64,000 nt of DNA, taken from assembly GCF_029784135.1 (NCBI RefSeq), contig NC_073746.1, positions 108,904,661 to 108,968,660 of the forward strand, given 5' to 3'. Position numbers and translations under genes: made by a program. The notes beneath the pieces were generated by a model. It ran no database searches and was not told where the DNA came from. It saw only the letters and a program-made list of their open reading frames with translations. Shown here piece after piece: positions 44,760 through 56,954 of the stretch (position 1 is the stretch's first letter; each line of letters opens with the position of its first letter). The stretch comes from Toxorhynchites rutilus septentrionalis. Its lineage: Eukaryota; Arthropoda; Insecta; Diptera; Culicidae.

Positions 44760-45585
44760 TAGCCAAACGAGTAGGAGTTGCACCGGCAAATTTGGAAGTA
44801 ATTATTGAGAAATTTGGGATACATAATACGCTTGAAGACTTGCCACGTTCCGGACGAAAAATCAGATGCCCGTGACCCTAGATTGGACAAACATGTTGTG
44901 AATTTGATCAACAAATATTAATCGATGTCTATACGTGATTTGGTCAAAAAGGCTGGAACTTCATATGGAATGATTCAACGAATCAAAGCTAGGCATAACC
45001 TGAAGACGTATAAGAAACAGAAAATTGCTAAACAAAGTGGCAAACAAGGAGGACTCTAGAGCTCTTCCTGGGCCCCAGTTTTATACAAAAGCTGTTGGAG
45101 AGGATATTGCTGACTCAGAGAAGTTCATTCGGGTGGAGAAATTCGGAAAAAAGGTAAGATAAGCAGACCATATGCAGCTGCGGCATGCGCTCATCCATTG
45201 TCTTAACAAAAGGGACCATCAACGCCGAAATATACCGAGAAGAGTGCCTCCAGAAGCGTCTTTTGCAATTGTACAATAAGCATATGTCGCTATCATTATT
45301 TTGGCCGGATTTGACATCTGCTCACTATGTGCGTTCAACGATTGATTGTCTGAAGGAAAACCATATCGATTATGTCGAAAAAGACATCAACCCATCTAAC
45401 TGTCCACAGCTGCGCCCAATTGAGGGTTATTGAGAAATTGTTGAAGGAATCATTCGCAAAAATGGCAAGGCTACTCACAACATAGAACATTCTAAGAGAA
45501 TATGGAGAACCGCTTCAGAAAAGTGTACCGAAGAAACTGCAAAAACTGATGAGTGCTATTAAACTTAAAATTGGTGATTGATTCG
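44760..45585 (+). pseudogene. IS630/Tc1-mariner-like transposase pseudogene
   Basis: N-terminal HTH part in shifting frames (IRDLVKKAGTSYGMIQRIKA; HNLKTYKKQK), then GTINAEIYREECLQKRLL, FWPDLTSAHYV and INPSNCPQLRPIEGY, where NxPxLRPIE supplies the final catalytic region of IS630-type enzymes. Several stops and frameshifts. Relatives of the same type are at 57963-58320 and 61696-62200. Confidence 0.75.
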
Positions 45586-45760
45586 TGATGATTAAACGTA
45601 AAATTCGTTTGTACTTTAGAAACTAACTTTTGTCTGAAATTCATGATGCTCTGCTATTTTTGTATATTAAATAAAGTCGGTTGTTTGATTATTTTTATTC
45701 GCATTTATTGTTAATGTTGGGTTGATGAGCGTTTGAAGTTACTTTTCGATTCACTCCTTA

Positions 45761-47080
45761 GTGCTCCAAGCATATCTGCAAGCAGTAGCTACTCGTCGAA
45801 ATATTCTGCACCAACGTCCACAATCAGCAAAAAACACAAATGAAAACGATTCAGTTAGTGAAGCATGTTCGGAGCTGCAGAAGATGTGTGACAGTCAACT
45901 TCATCGGTTTTCAAGCGGATCCTCAACTCGACTGTGGTTCCGACTTTTCGATGATCACAAAAAAAATTGGAAGATTGTTGAACCTACGTTGTATTTCACG
46001 CAAATGGAGGCGACAACCGCCTCTGGTGAATCTCTGGAGTTGGTAGGTGAGTCCACTACACCGATCACCATCAGTAACATTACTTAAATGGAGGTCGTAC
46101 CTTCGGTCAATGATCTGAACGTGATTGATCTGGACTGGTTGGACGCATTCGATCTCCGGTCGAAGCTTCGCACTGCAATCGATCCAGAGCGATGACAGGG
46201 TTCTTTGGTCGTCGAGAGTCGCTGGTTGGTAAATGCGTGATGACGATGGATCGTGGTCGTGGTCGTGGTGTCCGAGTGCTTCCAGAATCGTATCCCGAAT
46301 TCATCAATACTATCCCGTAATCGAGCATTCAAAAGCAATTGCAGCATCGTTTTTATTTGGCCACATCGACAACGACATTGATGACTCGGAAATGATCAAA
46401 CTGTGTCAGTGTTGTGAAAATCACTACCAGCTAATTCACAGCTCTGGTCCTACTACTTCCCACTACTGATGATCCATGGCAGCGTCTTTCCATGCATTTT
46501 GCTGGTCATATGAATGAGATTTTCAGCAAGAAACTTAGACCATCGTATCAGCATCAGCGACCCTTGCAATCCATGCGTCGATCTATGAAATTGGAGGAAT
46601 ACATAAGGTATGATTTAGTTAGAACCCGGAATCACTCTAAATTTTCTAGCAGCGGGTGTGCATTCGAATTGGAGATTATTCGGTACCACAGAACAATCAA
46701 GCCAGTAACCATAATAATTGTGGATAGAGGACCAGATAAGAACCCTCGTTTTAAAAACGTCATAGATAAATTTTGAATATTGATGCAATATTTGTTGCTA
46801 CAAATGCTCCAGGATGCAGTGCTTTCAACCGAGTTGAACTTCGAATGACTCCTCTTTCCCGGGAGTTAGTAGGTTCAATACTTTCTCTTGATCACGAGGG
46901 ATCTCACTTTGATTAAAAATCTCAAAACAAGGGATTCGGAATTGGAAACGAAACATTTTGAGTATGGGGAATCGTTAGCTGATGTGTAGAATAACCTAGC
47001 GATCGATGGATATCCCGTCAAAGCAGAATAATTGAGTCCGCAAGCTCCCAAGTGGTTTGCTCATCACGTGAGAACATCCC
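45761..47080 (+). pseudogene. Conserved repeated-protein pseudogene
   Basis: Successive fragments in several frames: 45761-46087 (LWFRLFDDHKKNWKIVEPTL), 46300-46480, 46492-46776 (FELEIIRYHRTIKPVTIIIV then DRGPDKNPRF) and an extension with ATNAPGCSAFNRVELRMTPL and SRELVGSIL. I recall very similar motifs (DGGPDENPR, NAPGRSAFNRVERRMAPLS) in large multicopy insect and cnidarian proteins thought to be transposon-derived, but cannot name the family securely. A second fragment lies at 11690-12310. Confidence 0.6.
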
Positions 47081-49178
47081 AGTACCTTTTGTAAGTAGTG
47101 AAAAGTAGCAAGTAGTAGTTACGTTCGTGTAAATCAATTTATACCAGTCCATGTTCCTCTCAGCTAAATGCTAGAGGGTTTAATAGCACCAGTCTTCCGA
47201 AAAACACTTACACATGTCTACGCGATGAGAAAATTCCATGTTTTTGTTTGAATTCGAACATGATTCTCGCTAGTGTTGAGGGTCTATCCCCAACACGAAC
47301 AATGATACACAAACATAGACATGTGAAAACGAACACGATGTTTATAATTCAAGAACATCATGTACAAACATATCACCCGATGTCGCAGTATTCATTGCTT
47401 TCGTTTCGTTTCTTTTCATACACGGAAAGAAATTATTCATCCCAAAACATTTCTTCGTAGAATACTTTTTCACAGAAACGAACTTGATATTTAGTTCGCA
47501 TTTCAAAAATTGCACGAACTAAGAGGCTATAAGTTCATGCACCAAAATATATATTTTTATTAAGGCTCATATGGCGTCAGCCTAACGGGGCCGGGAGTTC
47601 AATATTTTGACAATGTTTGCTTACAACTATGTTAGTAATATGTAACCGATTACTCGCGGTTGGCTCGAGGTTAGTATTACAAGTGCTCTCATAATTGGGA
47701 TGTTGCAGTCTTCAGTGCTCTGTACGTGTGCCCGACATGGGATACTTCCTATTGGGATGCAGCTGACCATTAATCAGTAACGACCCCCTAGTCTGCACCC
47801 CATATCTAGCATGGTGCGTCTTTTTCGACTCGAGGAATCCAGGATAGAATGATCACTAGCCGGCGCAATCATCAGCTCGTGTAGAGTTGCCATGAGCGGT
47901 ACAACCTTTAGCTCTTGTTGAATCATCAGTGGACTGCACAACCTTCGGCCCGTGTATCTGTAAAGAGTGTGTGTATGTATTGCCGCGACTAAGTAAAAGT
48001 TTATAGATCGTTCATGCACATTTTGCAAGTCTGATTAAATAATCCTTGGTTTCGTTCAAAGAAAACATTCTCTGAATAGAAAGAAGCTTTCTATATTTTT
48101 TGCGTGCATGTTGGCAATTAAAGTCTGGGGAGCCGACTGCATAGCGGGCGACGTCGTACAAATGCTGACCAAAAAAATAAATACCCAAAAATTAGTTTTA
48201 GATGCAACCTTCAGCGGCACACAGCAGAACCAGCAGAGAAATTTCAGCGGCTAAAACACACCATTAATTTCTCGATGTTATCACAAACTGAATGAAGGGA
48301 AAAACTAAAAGCTACACTTACACTGCACTACATATGCTATGTGTGCATGCGATCGCATCATCCTTTCTTCTCCTCTTCTCCGCTCGTTTTATAGCTCGGG
48401 TCGCGATCGTCGAGAACAAGCAGTATTGGCCATTTGTATACAAAGATCCAGCCAAAATGGTTGCTCCCGTGGTTGAGTGGTTAGCGTCACGCATAACATA
48501 TCACTGCTGAATAATTCAATTTTAGTACTTGTTCAAATAGCTAATAATAGCGAATGTTACATGAATTCAATATATAAATTGATGCGTGCACTAAATAATG
48601 ATATCAAATGTGAAAAACTCTCATATCAATCGATGTTTATTTTATTCAGAACAGAAAAAGAGGTTTATTTTATTAGCCTAATATTTTTGATGAAGCACAC
48701 ATTGTCATGAAAGGAAAGCATTTTTTCCATGTCAACATACCAACACACCACGCGTTGAGTGGTGGTGGTGTGGTGTCCGATTCGCTTCTTCTACTCTACG
48801 CACTGTCGGTGCTTGGGGTGAAAATGCAAGAGAAACTGTACACCATGTTCGAACATCATGTGAAACATTGGGATTAAACATGTCCAAACACACCACGAAT
48901 ACAAACATGTTACATTTTCTAACATAGGTATGAAAAAATCATGTTTGTACTCAAACACAAAACTGTGAACAGCAGCGTGGACATGTTTATTCCGGACACA
49001 GTGTTTTTTGTGAAACATGGAAGACTGAATAGCACCAATCCCAATAGATGTGGCCATTAGTTTTCTGTCTCTGTTTGTTCGAAATTCTATGAACCTGTCG
49101 AAAGTTCTTCCGAAGTCACTATTTGCATATAATGAACTTCCGTATGAACATTTGATTTCGACCTGGGCAGATGTGTGA
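47081..49178. other. Repeat-rich unassigned region
   Basis: 47178-47270 and 48960-49045 hold imperfect inverted blocks (tagcaccagtcttcc.. / ..ggaagactgaatagcacca), possibly the ends of an element. A Feilai-like SINE head of about 40 bp is at 48460-48500. No gene recognised between. Confidence 0.4.
48460..48500 (+). mobile_element. Feilai-like SINE head only
   Basis: TTGCTCCCGTGGTTGAGTGG followed by TTAGCGTCACGC: box A region of the SINE; body and tail absent. Confidence 0.6.
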
Positions 49179-51569
49179 TTTTGACGTGGGACTACGTCTT
49201 ACATTAAGGGTGCCAAATCAGAAAACAGGTCACGTTTTTATGCAATAAAGTTAATGTTAATAACTATTTTTGTTGCGAACAGATTTTAACGATTTGCACG
49301 CCAATCGAATCGGAAATTTTCTAAGATTTGATTGATATGCTATACATTACAATACCATAGTCTGTATATGGTTTAAATTGATGAACATTGGAAGCATTCC
49401 CATTCCCCCATTTATTTGTTCTGTCCATTTGTGTGCTTTCCCGAACAGAGCTGTTAATAACGTGCAACTTTTGCAGCTGCTAGAATAGAAACAGTCGTAC
49501 AGGTACGAATCGTTGGATTTAAAGTCTCCATAAATAAAGGAAAAGAAGAAGAAGCAAAATAGAAACAACGAAGGGGGATAGCCAGCCGGGTGACGTCTTT
49601 AGAGAAACCCCATTGAACTGACAGGAGCCAACATATCGGGTATCCCACTGACATTTTCCCTTTGTTTTCATATGACTTGGGTATCCCACTGACAGTTCTG
49701 CTTGAGATTTTGCTAACGATCCTAGCATCAATCATAGCACCCGGCTGGGGATAGCGAAAAGAAAATATTTGCGAAATCAGTAAGATGTCGCTAGCATATA
49801 AGTATTGCATCTCCTCGGAGGAAAATTCTCAGAATCTCTTGTGCCCGAAACAACAAAGGTCGCTTATTCTGCTCGTTTTGTGTTTCATGTTTCCCCTCGA
49901 GCTGTGAACGCTAGCGAATATTTCACTTGAAATTTATCGTTGCAACTGTGTGCATCTGTTAGACACGTATTTGATGCTTGTTGAATGGCGATGCACGGAA
50001 GATGCCTCTTGTTAACCCTCCTGTACTCGCGTGCAAAATCATAACACGTATACTCGCGCACGGTGTCACAGACCGAAAATTGAACTTATCTGTAATGTTG
50101 CCATTGTATATTTTTCAGGCTTTATTGGCATTTATTTGAAGAAGAGGGTATGATTGAATGAAAAAACTCCAAAACATATGTTTTCTTTGTCTTTATTATG
50201 TTTTAATAGTCATCTAATTCAGCCTCCTCAAAATAGAGTAATTTTTGATACTCCAACACAAATAACGAAATTCGAATTTTTCACTGTTATTAATTAAAAG
50301 TAAGCAACTGAATATAATTCATGGAAGTATAAAGAGCTATAACATAGCATAAAAACGTATTAATCGATTGTGGTTTCATTGGAGTAAGAATCAGAACATA
50401 GCATAACTGCATGCTCGAAACAAACATATTTTTTAGATTTCATGCAGTTGTTGCGTGTTTTTCGGGTTTTTGATCGAAGAGAAGAATGTATAATGACCTT
50501 CTAGATAATTACCAGATGATAAAGGTTCTGGAATATAACATTTGCATATTTCTAATATTCTTTGTCTCTGTTTTCTTGGTAAACTAAGAATTTATGCCTT
50601 TTTTAGATGGGGCATAAGAAGATGATATAAAAGGATTTCTAGGAACTTCCTTTTCTTTTTCTTGTTTTCTTGTCGATGAACATGGACAATCCATTATAAA
50701 AAAATATCCCCGAAACTGTAACTGTTAAAAATTACCATAAGCTACCGATTAGTTTATAGTTTAATGTTTACAATTCTTCCACAAGTGAAATTCTTTCGCA
50801 AGTATGTCTATGTATGACCATTATATTTAGCGAATAACTATATAAAAGTCAAACATTTATATTTTGCTTTTGAACGTATGAATCTAATGACGAATAGTTA
50901 ATATATGGACCCGCTCAATCCAGTTACAAAGGGACTGAAATCAAATAAGAAGTGTCCGGTAATGATCTCATGCATTATATTTAATAAATATTCCATGCCA
51001 CTAACCTTATTTTATACATTTCATTCAACAATATTCTAGAATATGAAAAAAGGCACTTGTCCAAAAAAGTTACTCCTATACTCGCGTCTGTGTGTCAGAC
51101 CGAAAGTGTTAAAAAAGTGACACACGTCCCATTTGTACCAACACATGCAATACGCTAAACGATGACGAACGACGAATAACGAAGCTAGAGAGAATCGCAA
51201 AGTCGTAGTGCTGATATTTTCTGAGAAATGAACGAATTATTGATTTCTCGGTCTGACAGACCGATGCGCGTGTATAAGAGTGTTAAATACTCAGTGCAAT
51301 GCGTGCATTGATATAAAGAAACATATGATCAACTAGTGTATTACTCTCGCAAAGGCAAAAATGAATCGTTGCTTCTCGAAATGATTCTACAAAACCACGC
51401 AAGCCATTAAACCCTTTCAGGGTCCCCGGAACTTTTTACTAAAGAGTTATTTATGAACTTTCGGCGTACTAGCAAATAATATCCGAAATGATAAACCAAC
51501 AAATTTAAAAAAAAGATTACGTAGTCCTACGTCCTAAGCGGTCGTGTCTTGTATCCCGCGATTTTTTTT
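49179..51569 (+). mobile_element. GACGTAG-family element, fourth type of cargo
   Basis: Starts TTTTGACGTGGGACTACGTC and ends ACGTAGTCCTACGTCC...CCCGCGA + T run. The 5' region has the family's 'gttaataactatttttgtt' counterpart. A TATA-like CATATAAG lies at 49796-49802 with ATTCTCAG about 35 bases on. A piggyBac-like MITE (50016-51282) is nested inside. No transposase, no H2A match. Confidence 0.7.
50016..51282. mobile_element. piggyBac-like MITE with TTAA duplication
   Basis: TTAA at 50012-50015 and 51283-51286; ends CCCTCCTGTACTCGCGTGC and, inverted, CACTCTTATACACGCGCAT. Internal copies of 'cgcg...gtcagaccgaaa' near each end. No coding frame. Confidence 0.65.
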
Positions 51570-52820
51570 TACGTTGATATTTTCGATATTTTCTTAAAAA
51601 GCTAAAGTATTATGAGATTAGGTTTGTCTTGCGTTGCTTATTGTTACTTATTGTTACTTATTGTTATTGTTACCTTATTGTTATTGTTGGGGTTTGGCAG
51701 GGGAAATGGAAAAAAAATATAAAAATATTTTGATGAGAAACTTTATACAATATCATAATTAAAAAAACGAAAAAATAGCATCTCTGATATCAATATATGT
51801 TATGTGAAAATCCTACAATATACAATATACAATCAATAATTACTAAAATGAAATCCATTTCTTTTGCATGTTCAATATTTTTAAAAAAGCTGGTTTATTG
51901 GCTTCAATTTGATATGTCGATCATCTAAATCGGTTCAGAGGTTCAAAAGTCTAAATCGGCTCAGAAATTTCAAAAATTACCACTTTTGGCGAAAATCTGA
52001 GAACCACTATATCGGTTTAGCATGGAATGGCTGCTCTTTGATTGTGAAGAATCGTGTACTGAAAATCACGAACTGAAAGCACGAAGATCTGGATTAAACA
52101 TAAACCTGATCCATAGACCTGAATCAATTGAGACTTAATTCGAAATCTTCATTTTTGTAGTACTTATGTAAAACAAAACATTATTGATAGTTGTGTGGCA
52201 TGCTATTTAGTATGCAATATGCATACATGGTGCTGGGTATTATTTCGACATCCTTTCAACTTCAGTCAATCTTGCCCGCTAAACATGATTCTTTTGCGAA
52301 TTCGAAACAGGTTTGGGTACATACAAATTTACCAATATAAAGGTGTAGTTAGTTTGTGACCTAGATTTCGATCGTGTGGAGTTTGTCTGAGCTGTTTTAG
52401 TAAGCGGACAGTTGATGGAGGTACATTATTTATCTTACCTTTCGCTCTTGAGCGAATGCTATTTGCCACTAGACATATGTTTTTTTTGCTTTCGTCGATG
52501 ATTGTTCCGCTAAATCGTTTCATTTGTAAATAGCAGAGATGGCGATATTGCAATTCACTGATAAGAGGAACCATATGTAGCCATGTATTGCTCATGATAG
52601 TGACTTACAATTACAGAAATGAATAATTAATTAGATTCGGATTAATATCTATTTTCAAATAACGCGACTGCTGTATGAAAGTCAAATAGTTTGGATCTGA
52701 GATATTGTGTGTTTAGCTGTTAACAGAACTGTCTCCTCGGATGATCTATATAATGAACACTATCTTGAACATCTGGTCTTTTATTTTATTTAGTTAATGA
52801 AAAACATTTTTTATTTTTAG
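51570..52820. other. Unassigned region before 52.8 kb gene
   Basis: Imperfect (TTATTGTTA)n repeat at 51636-51690. A candidate 3' splice acceptor (tttttatttttag) ends at 52820. No promoter identified. Confidence 0.4.
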
Positions 52821-53389
52821 GGCCACAATGGCATCTTACACAAGCAAAATGGCGTCCTTCGCGACAGATTCCAGTCTCCAACAACATAAAACATCATCTG
52901 AGGATTCATTGAGAACATCCCAAAAATTCTTCCCATCGTCCTTTTCTAATTTTGCTGAACTAACATTGGCCAGCGAAACCGATGGAGTCCTTCCAATTTT
53001 TGGACATCGACTGGGAGGGGAAGATGGAGCCCAAGTCTCCCTTCTCCCAGGATTCCTTCACTGAGGAGCTAACTCTAGAAGAATACGATTTCTGCAATGG
53101 TGAGATTATACAACGCAATGCACAATGAATTGTGTGGGTCATTCAAAATTTGTTTTATTTTTTAGATGGCCTTTTCAATAACGCTCTGTTCGATATCGTA
53201 TTAGAAACTAAGCCGGTCATAACATCGGACCTAATGAAAGATTCTTCAGTGACCATCCCTTTACCACCAGTGAAGAAAGTAGAGAAAACAGAGAAAGAAG
53301 AGAAAGGTAAGTCACAGCTTTCTAGAACGAACAAAACAATTTATGGCTTCAATCGGATAGAGTATCATGCTTGCCAATTAGGTTAATGA
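52821..53389 (+). CDS. Unidentified small spliced gene or gene fragment
   Basis: Two exons with good signals: 52821-53099 (acceptor TTTTTAG, donor G|GTGAGA) and 53166-53306 (acceptor TTTTTTAG, donor AAAG|GTAAGT). Joining them in phase 1 keeps the frame that starts at ATG 52982: MESFQFLDIDWEGKMEPKSP, then SFTEELTLEEYDFCN-DGLFN and a Lys/Glu-rich stretch (VKKVEKTEKEEK). If the last donor is not used the frame ends at 53386. The exon also has an earlier ATG (52828, good CCACAATGG context) whose Ser-rich frame (MASYTSKMASFATDSSLQQH...) stops at 53062, so either it is an upstream ORF or one indel separates two halves of one protein. An acidic N-terminus followed by a basic/acidic stretch could suit a transcription factor, but I recognise no family. 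Confidence 0.5.
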
Positions 53390-54049
53390 CCTGCAAGTAG
53401 TAAGAAAGTATTCCGTGATTATCATGTATGAATCTACAGTAATTGTATATTCATGAGGAAAAAAACGCCGAGAAGCATATCTGTTCCGTCCAGACTGTCA
53501 TTGTTAACTGAAATACATCAGGAGAAAAAAACATCGTCAATCAGCTTTTCCGCAATTCATTCTTCATATCAGCTCTGAGGCTTGGGTCATTCTTTGGATG
53601 GTGTATCTGGCTCATCAATGATATCTCTAAACTTGTAAACATTGATTTTCCTTTTTGACAAGTGCCTGAGTGACTAGTGTAACATTATTGAGGATGGTAG
53701 TCAGCATCAGTTAATTCAAGAAGGTCTTTTCAGATGAAGTTTAGAAAATAGAAATATTCGCGATTTTATATTAATTAACGCGTTTTTACGCGTAAAAAAC
53801 TTGAGCAATATCACACCTTTCTTTCATGCTCCCCCAGAGCATATCACAGTAATTTGATTGATTCTTGACACCTAGAAATATGATAACAGGCCATCCAAAT
53901 AGCACGTGTAAATTTTCGGGAGGAAGGAGACTGACAATATAAATATAAATATATCTGAAAATGTCCAACATTTGAAACATAATTCTTTATATGTTTATAA
54001 ATACAACTACCTTCACCTGAATTTTTTGAAACTCAGACAGACGATGGTT
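53390..54049. other. Unassigned DNA
   Basis: If the 53306 donor is used this is intron; no further exon of the gene was found in the window. Confidence 0.35.
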
Positions 54050-54430
54050 CCTCATGAAGCTAGAAGTCTACTCTCTTCCTGCTAGTTCTGCAACTTTATT
54101 GAATTCGTGATGGAGGTTGTTGGCTTCCGTAAAATCAACGCCAGACTTCACGACGTCTTTGAGAGTCATACCATAGAAAGCTTTGTCCAATGCTCTGTAA
54201 TGGTTCGCCAGATCCTCTGAATCGTCCTTGGTGCTCGCTGGCACATCCCAGCAGAAATAGAAATATCAGTAAAAGAAGATCCAAATCATACATCACTTAC
54301 TGATATGAGCTTCCTCAGAACTGACTCAGAAATACCGAGGACTGCCGCAATCCGACGCTTCAAGACTCCCTCCAGAAGCCTCTGTCAGGCCATTTCGAGC
54401 ATTTCTGGAGTGCATTACTTTAAATTAATT
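54050..54430 (-). pseudogene. Tigger/CENP-B-like transposase N-terminus
   Basis: On the minus strand LKRRIAAVLGISESVLRKLI matches a psq-type HTH, and further on MTLKDVVKSGVDFTEANNLH followed by HEFNKVAELAG resembles the second (CENP-B) HTH of Tigger-like transposases. Frames shift between them, and the catalytic domain is missing. The sequence at 54795-54822 (gcgcacttttgccccgcact) resembles a pogo/Tigger terminal repeat. Confidence 0.6.
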
Positions 54431-55010
54431 TTCTTCTTGTGGGTCCCGTTGAAAATTTAGTTGGAAACATTTTATAATTTTTTTTTTTTGAAAGCAAAAC
54501 GACGGTGCGCACTTTTGCCGCAAAAGCAATTTTTAAACTAATCGAATTTTTAAAAAAAGCTCTTGAACTTTTTCACAAAAACGAATACCCACTATTATCT
54601 ATTATAGAATAAATGTTTCCCCAAAATCGAAAAAAATAGATCAAAATAACACAAAACTCTTCTTACCTCATAACTTTTTGCCACTTTCATGAAATGTATC
54701 ATGTTTATATGTGTGAGTTGCTTGTGTAATAATGTCTCAAACGAATACCTTTATGTCGAATTTTCATGTTCGTTTGTTTCAAAAAGGCCAATGCGCACTT
54801 TTGCCCCGCACTACTCTACTGTCATTTATAAAAATGTTGAACGCAACTCAACGAGATGTCTTTCGTTGGAGGCATTTGTTAAGCGAAATCATTAGCGATT
54901 TGAATAGTTTAAACTATTATTTTCGTTCCAAGTTAAGTATGACCATAATCAATCCGCCAATCGTATTTTTAATCAGAAAGTTTTCAATTTTGTGAACTTT
55001 TTAATGATAC
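54431..55010. other. Tigger-like element flank
   Basis: Phrases 'gtgcgcacttttgccgc' (54508) and 'atgcgcacttttgcccc' (54793) are direct repeats of the terminal motif. No gene. Confidence 0.45.
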
Positions 55011-55405
55011 AAGAATGTTATTGCAACGATTAGCTGATGCTGACCTTGATGTGAAAAGTTGTGAAGACTTTCTGAAGAAGCCTGAGAATGTTTACGTTGG
55101 TATCGATACAGAAGAAGCTAAAAAATAGATTAGATGCAGTTAGAAAGCTGACCTTCAAATCAATTTGTTGTCACTTCTATATTGAACTCGAAAATAGATT
55201 TCAATGCGATTTGATTTCAGCGATCCGGTTATCAAAACTGCGGCTTTGATAAACCATCAAAATTTAGTCAAGTTACCGAACCTTAATGATTTGATGCGCC
55301 AATTTCCTCAATTCGTTGAAGCAGGTAATAGACAAGGTTTGGATAACGAATTCAAGCTACTCAAAACGGATATGACCGGATTACCTGGTGTTTGGATCCG
55401 TTAAC
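55010..55405 (+). pseudogene. hAT-like transposase-derived fragment
   Basis: A frame with FSDPVIKTAALINHQNLVKL, PNLNDLMRQFPQFV and a preceding CHFYIELENRF-like segment in another frame resembles the segment between the DDE core and dimerisation region in hAT-derived host proteins. Weak assignment. Confidence 0.4.
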
Positions 55406-55419
55406 AAGCAGAATTTCGC

Positions 55420-55720
55420 AAACGATTGACGTCATATTTAATTTGAGGTTTTGTTGTGAGAGAACTCAAATATAATTTGAGATGTTATAAAAATTGACAT
55501 TATTTTCGCATGACAAAAACATTGATTAAATTACACAAAAATAACTTCCCCAAAATATATATATCATACATTGTCGCATTCAATGCAAAACTTGCAGGGG
55601 AAACGTTTTGTTTATTTAATTTCACTATCAACGCAAATCAAACCATTCATTGAAGTTCCCTCGAATTTATTCGACGTTTTACATGCCGGTCCAGTTAGAA
55701 AGCGAATGTCGATAACTGGG
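55420..55720 (+). repeat. Repeat shared with the RpL7 intron
   Basis: 'gattgacgtcatattta', 'attgacattattttcgca', 'gattaaatta...' and 'caaatcaaac' occur in the same order as at 18400-18420, 19065-19125 and 19700-19760. Here the region is not interrupted by the CCCTATTC MITEs. Confidence 0.6.
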
Positions 55721-55831
55721 CTTCCTTTCTGGTTCGGTTACTGAATGATTATGATACTAATAAAATTACTTAAAAAAACTTTAGGAATTGTATCCAACTC
55801 ACGACCGTTTTGTTCTCGTAGGACTTCTTAA

Positions 55832-56622
55832 CACTTTAACGTCCGCACGTTTCGTAAAAAATATTCGCTTGGCGCCGACAGCGCCGATTCGGATTACTTG
55901 GCCCGTTCTTGACATTATCGCGAAATTATAAATTGTTAAGTTATACTAATCTGATCGTTATTTTTTATAAGTTCTCATCCCTGTTCCCCTACTTTCATGA
56001 AATTTCGAAGATATACATACGTAAATATTACAAACCTGTCCATATTCCCCCCACTACAGGGTGGCGCATAAGTCACGCAACCGATTTGCACAAACAAAAA
56101 TTGGAATAGAAAAATAAGAAAAATATAAAAAACGACACAAGTCGACAACTGTGAACCGCTTAGGAACCAACACGCTCGATAGTTGCAGCTATCGTTATTT
56201 ATTTTTTCTTCAGAGAGCGTTGCGTGACTTATACGCCACCCTATATATCTATGTCCATGCGGGTAATCATCGAAAAAATGTTCTACTTTTTGGTCTGTTT
56301 CAATTTTAGTAAAAACATTGGAAAACATTCAGCCGATTAATGCGAAATAATTCGAGTATATTGAAATGCAAAAAACTGCATTTATGTTTGGAGAAACATG
56401 AGTTTCGAAAGATATAATTGAACTTCTTCTTGATATGTCCGTATTTCCCCACCTCGCCTACTTATAAAAAACAAAAACTTTAACAAAACTCCAACAGAAT
56501 TAAAACGATACTAATGTGCTGTCGCCGGCCACTGAAATACTATGCGCACGTAACCACTGTCGTCGGCAGTCAGACGCTAGTTTTCGTATGTAATCACTGT
56601 GGTGTCGCCGGACGCCAAAGTG
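55832..56622. mobile_element. piggyBac-like MITE
   Basis: TTAA before the left end (CACTTTAACGTCCG) and TTGA (one change) after the right end (inverse of CACTTTGGCGTCCGG). 791 bp, no transposase. It contains the nested MITE 56058-56242. Confidence 0.65.
56058..56242. mobile_element. 185-bp MITE, TIR AGGGTGGCGCATAAGTCACG
   Basis: Perfect or near-perfect 24-bp inverted ends (AGGGTGGCGCATAAGTCACG and its inverse) with TA at both flanks, fitting a Tc1/mariner-type MITE. Confidence 0.8.
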
Positions 56623-56954
56623 TTGATTGATTGCTTCAATTCGCCTGTTTATCACTTCAGATATTATTTTAGGACGCTTCTAAATTTTTGAAAATTTAGT
56701 ACCTTCAGTAGAAAAAATAGTAGTTTTTATTACCGAGCAGTGTACCTGTATCGTTCTGTTTTGATTGTTTTCTGACGATTTCCAATCGTTTACACTTTGT
56801 AAATTGATAACAACTGTGATCATAGTTGTTAGCCCTTTTGCTAAGAAAAACAACAAATATGGCGAATGATAGGGCGACAAACGATATTGGTTGGAATTTA
56901 TATAGTTAAGTTGCCATTCTTTCGAATAGTTAAAATTTTGCAAGTATATACAAG

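Noticed and set aside
46240..46275. GGTCGT-rich run as part of a functional Arg-rich protein
   Set aside because: It is a short simple-sequence run inside a frameshifted pseudogene.
47178..49045. A single 1.9 kb TIR element
   Set aside because: The inverted blocks at its ends match only in short stretches; too weak to call as one element.
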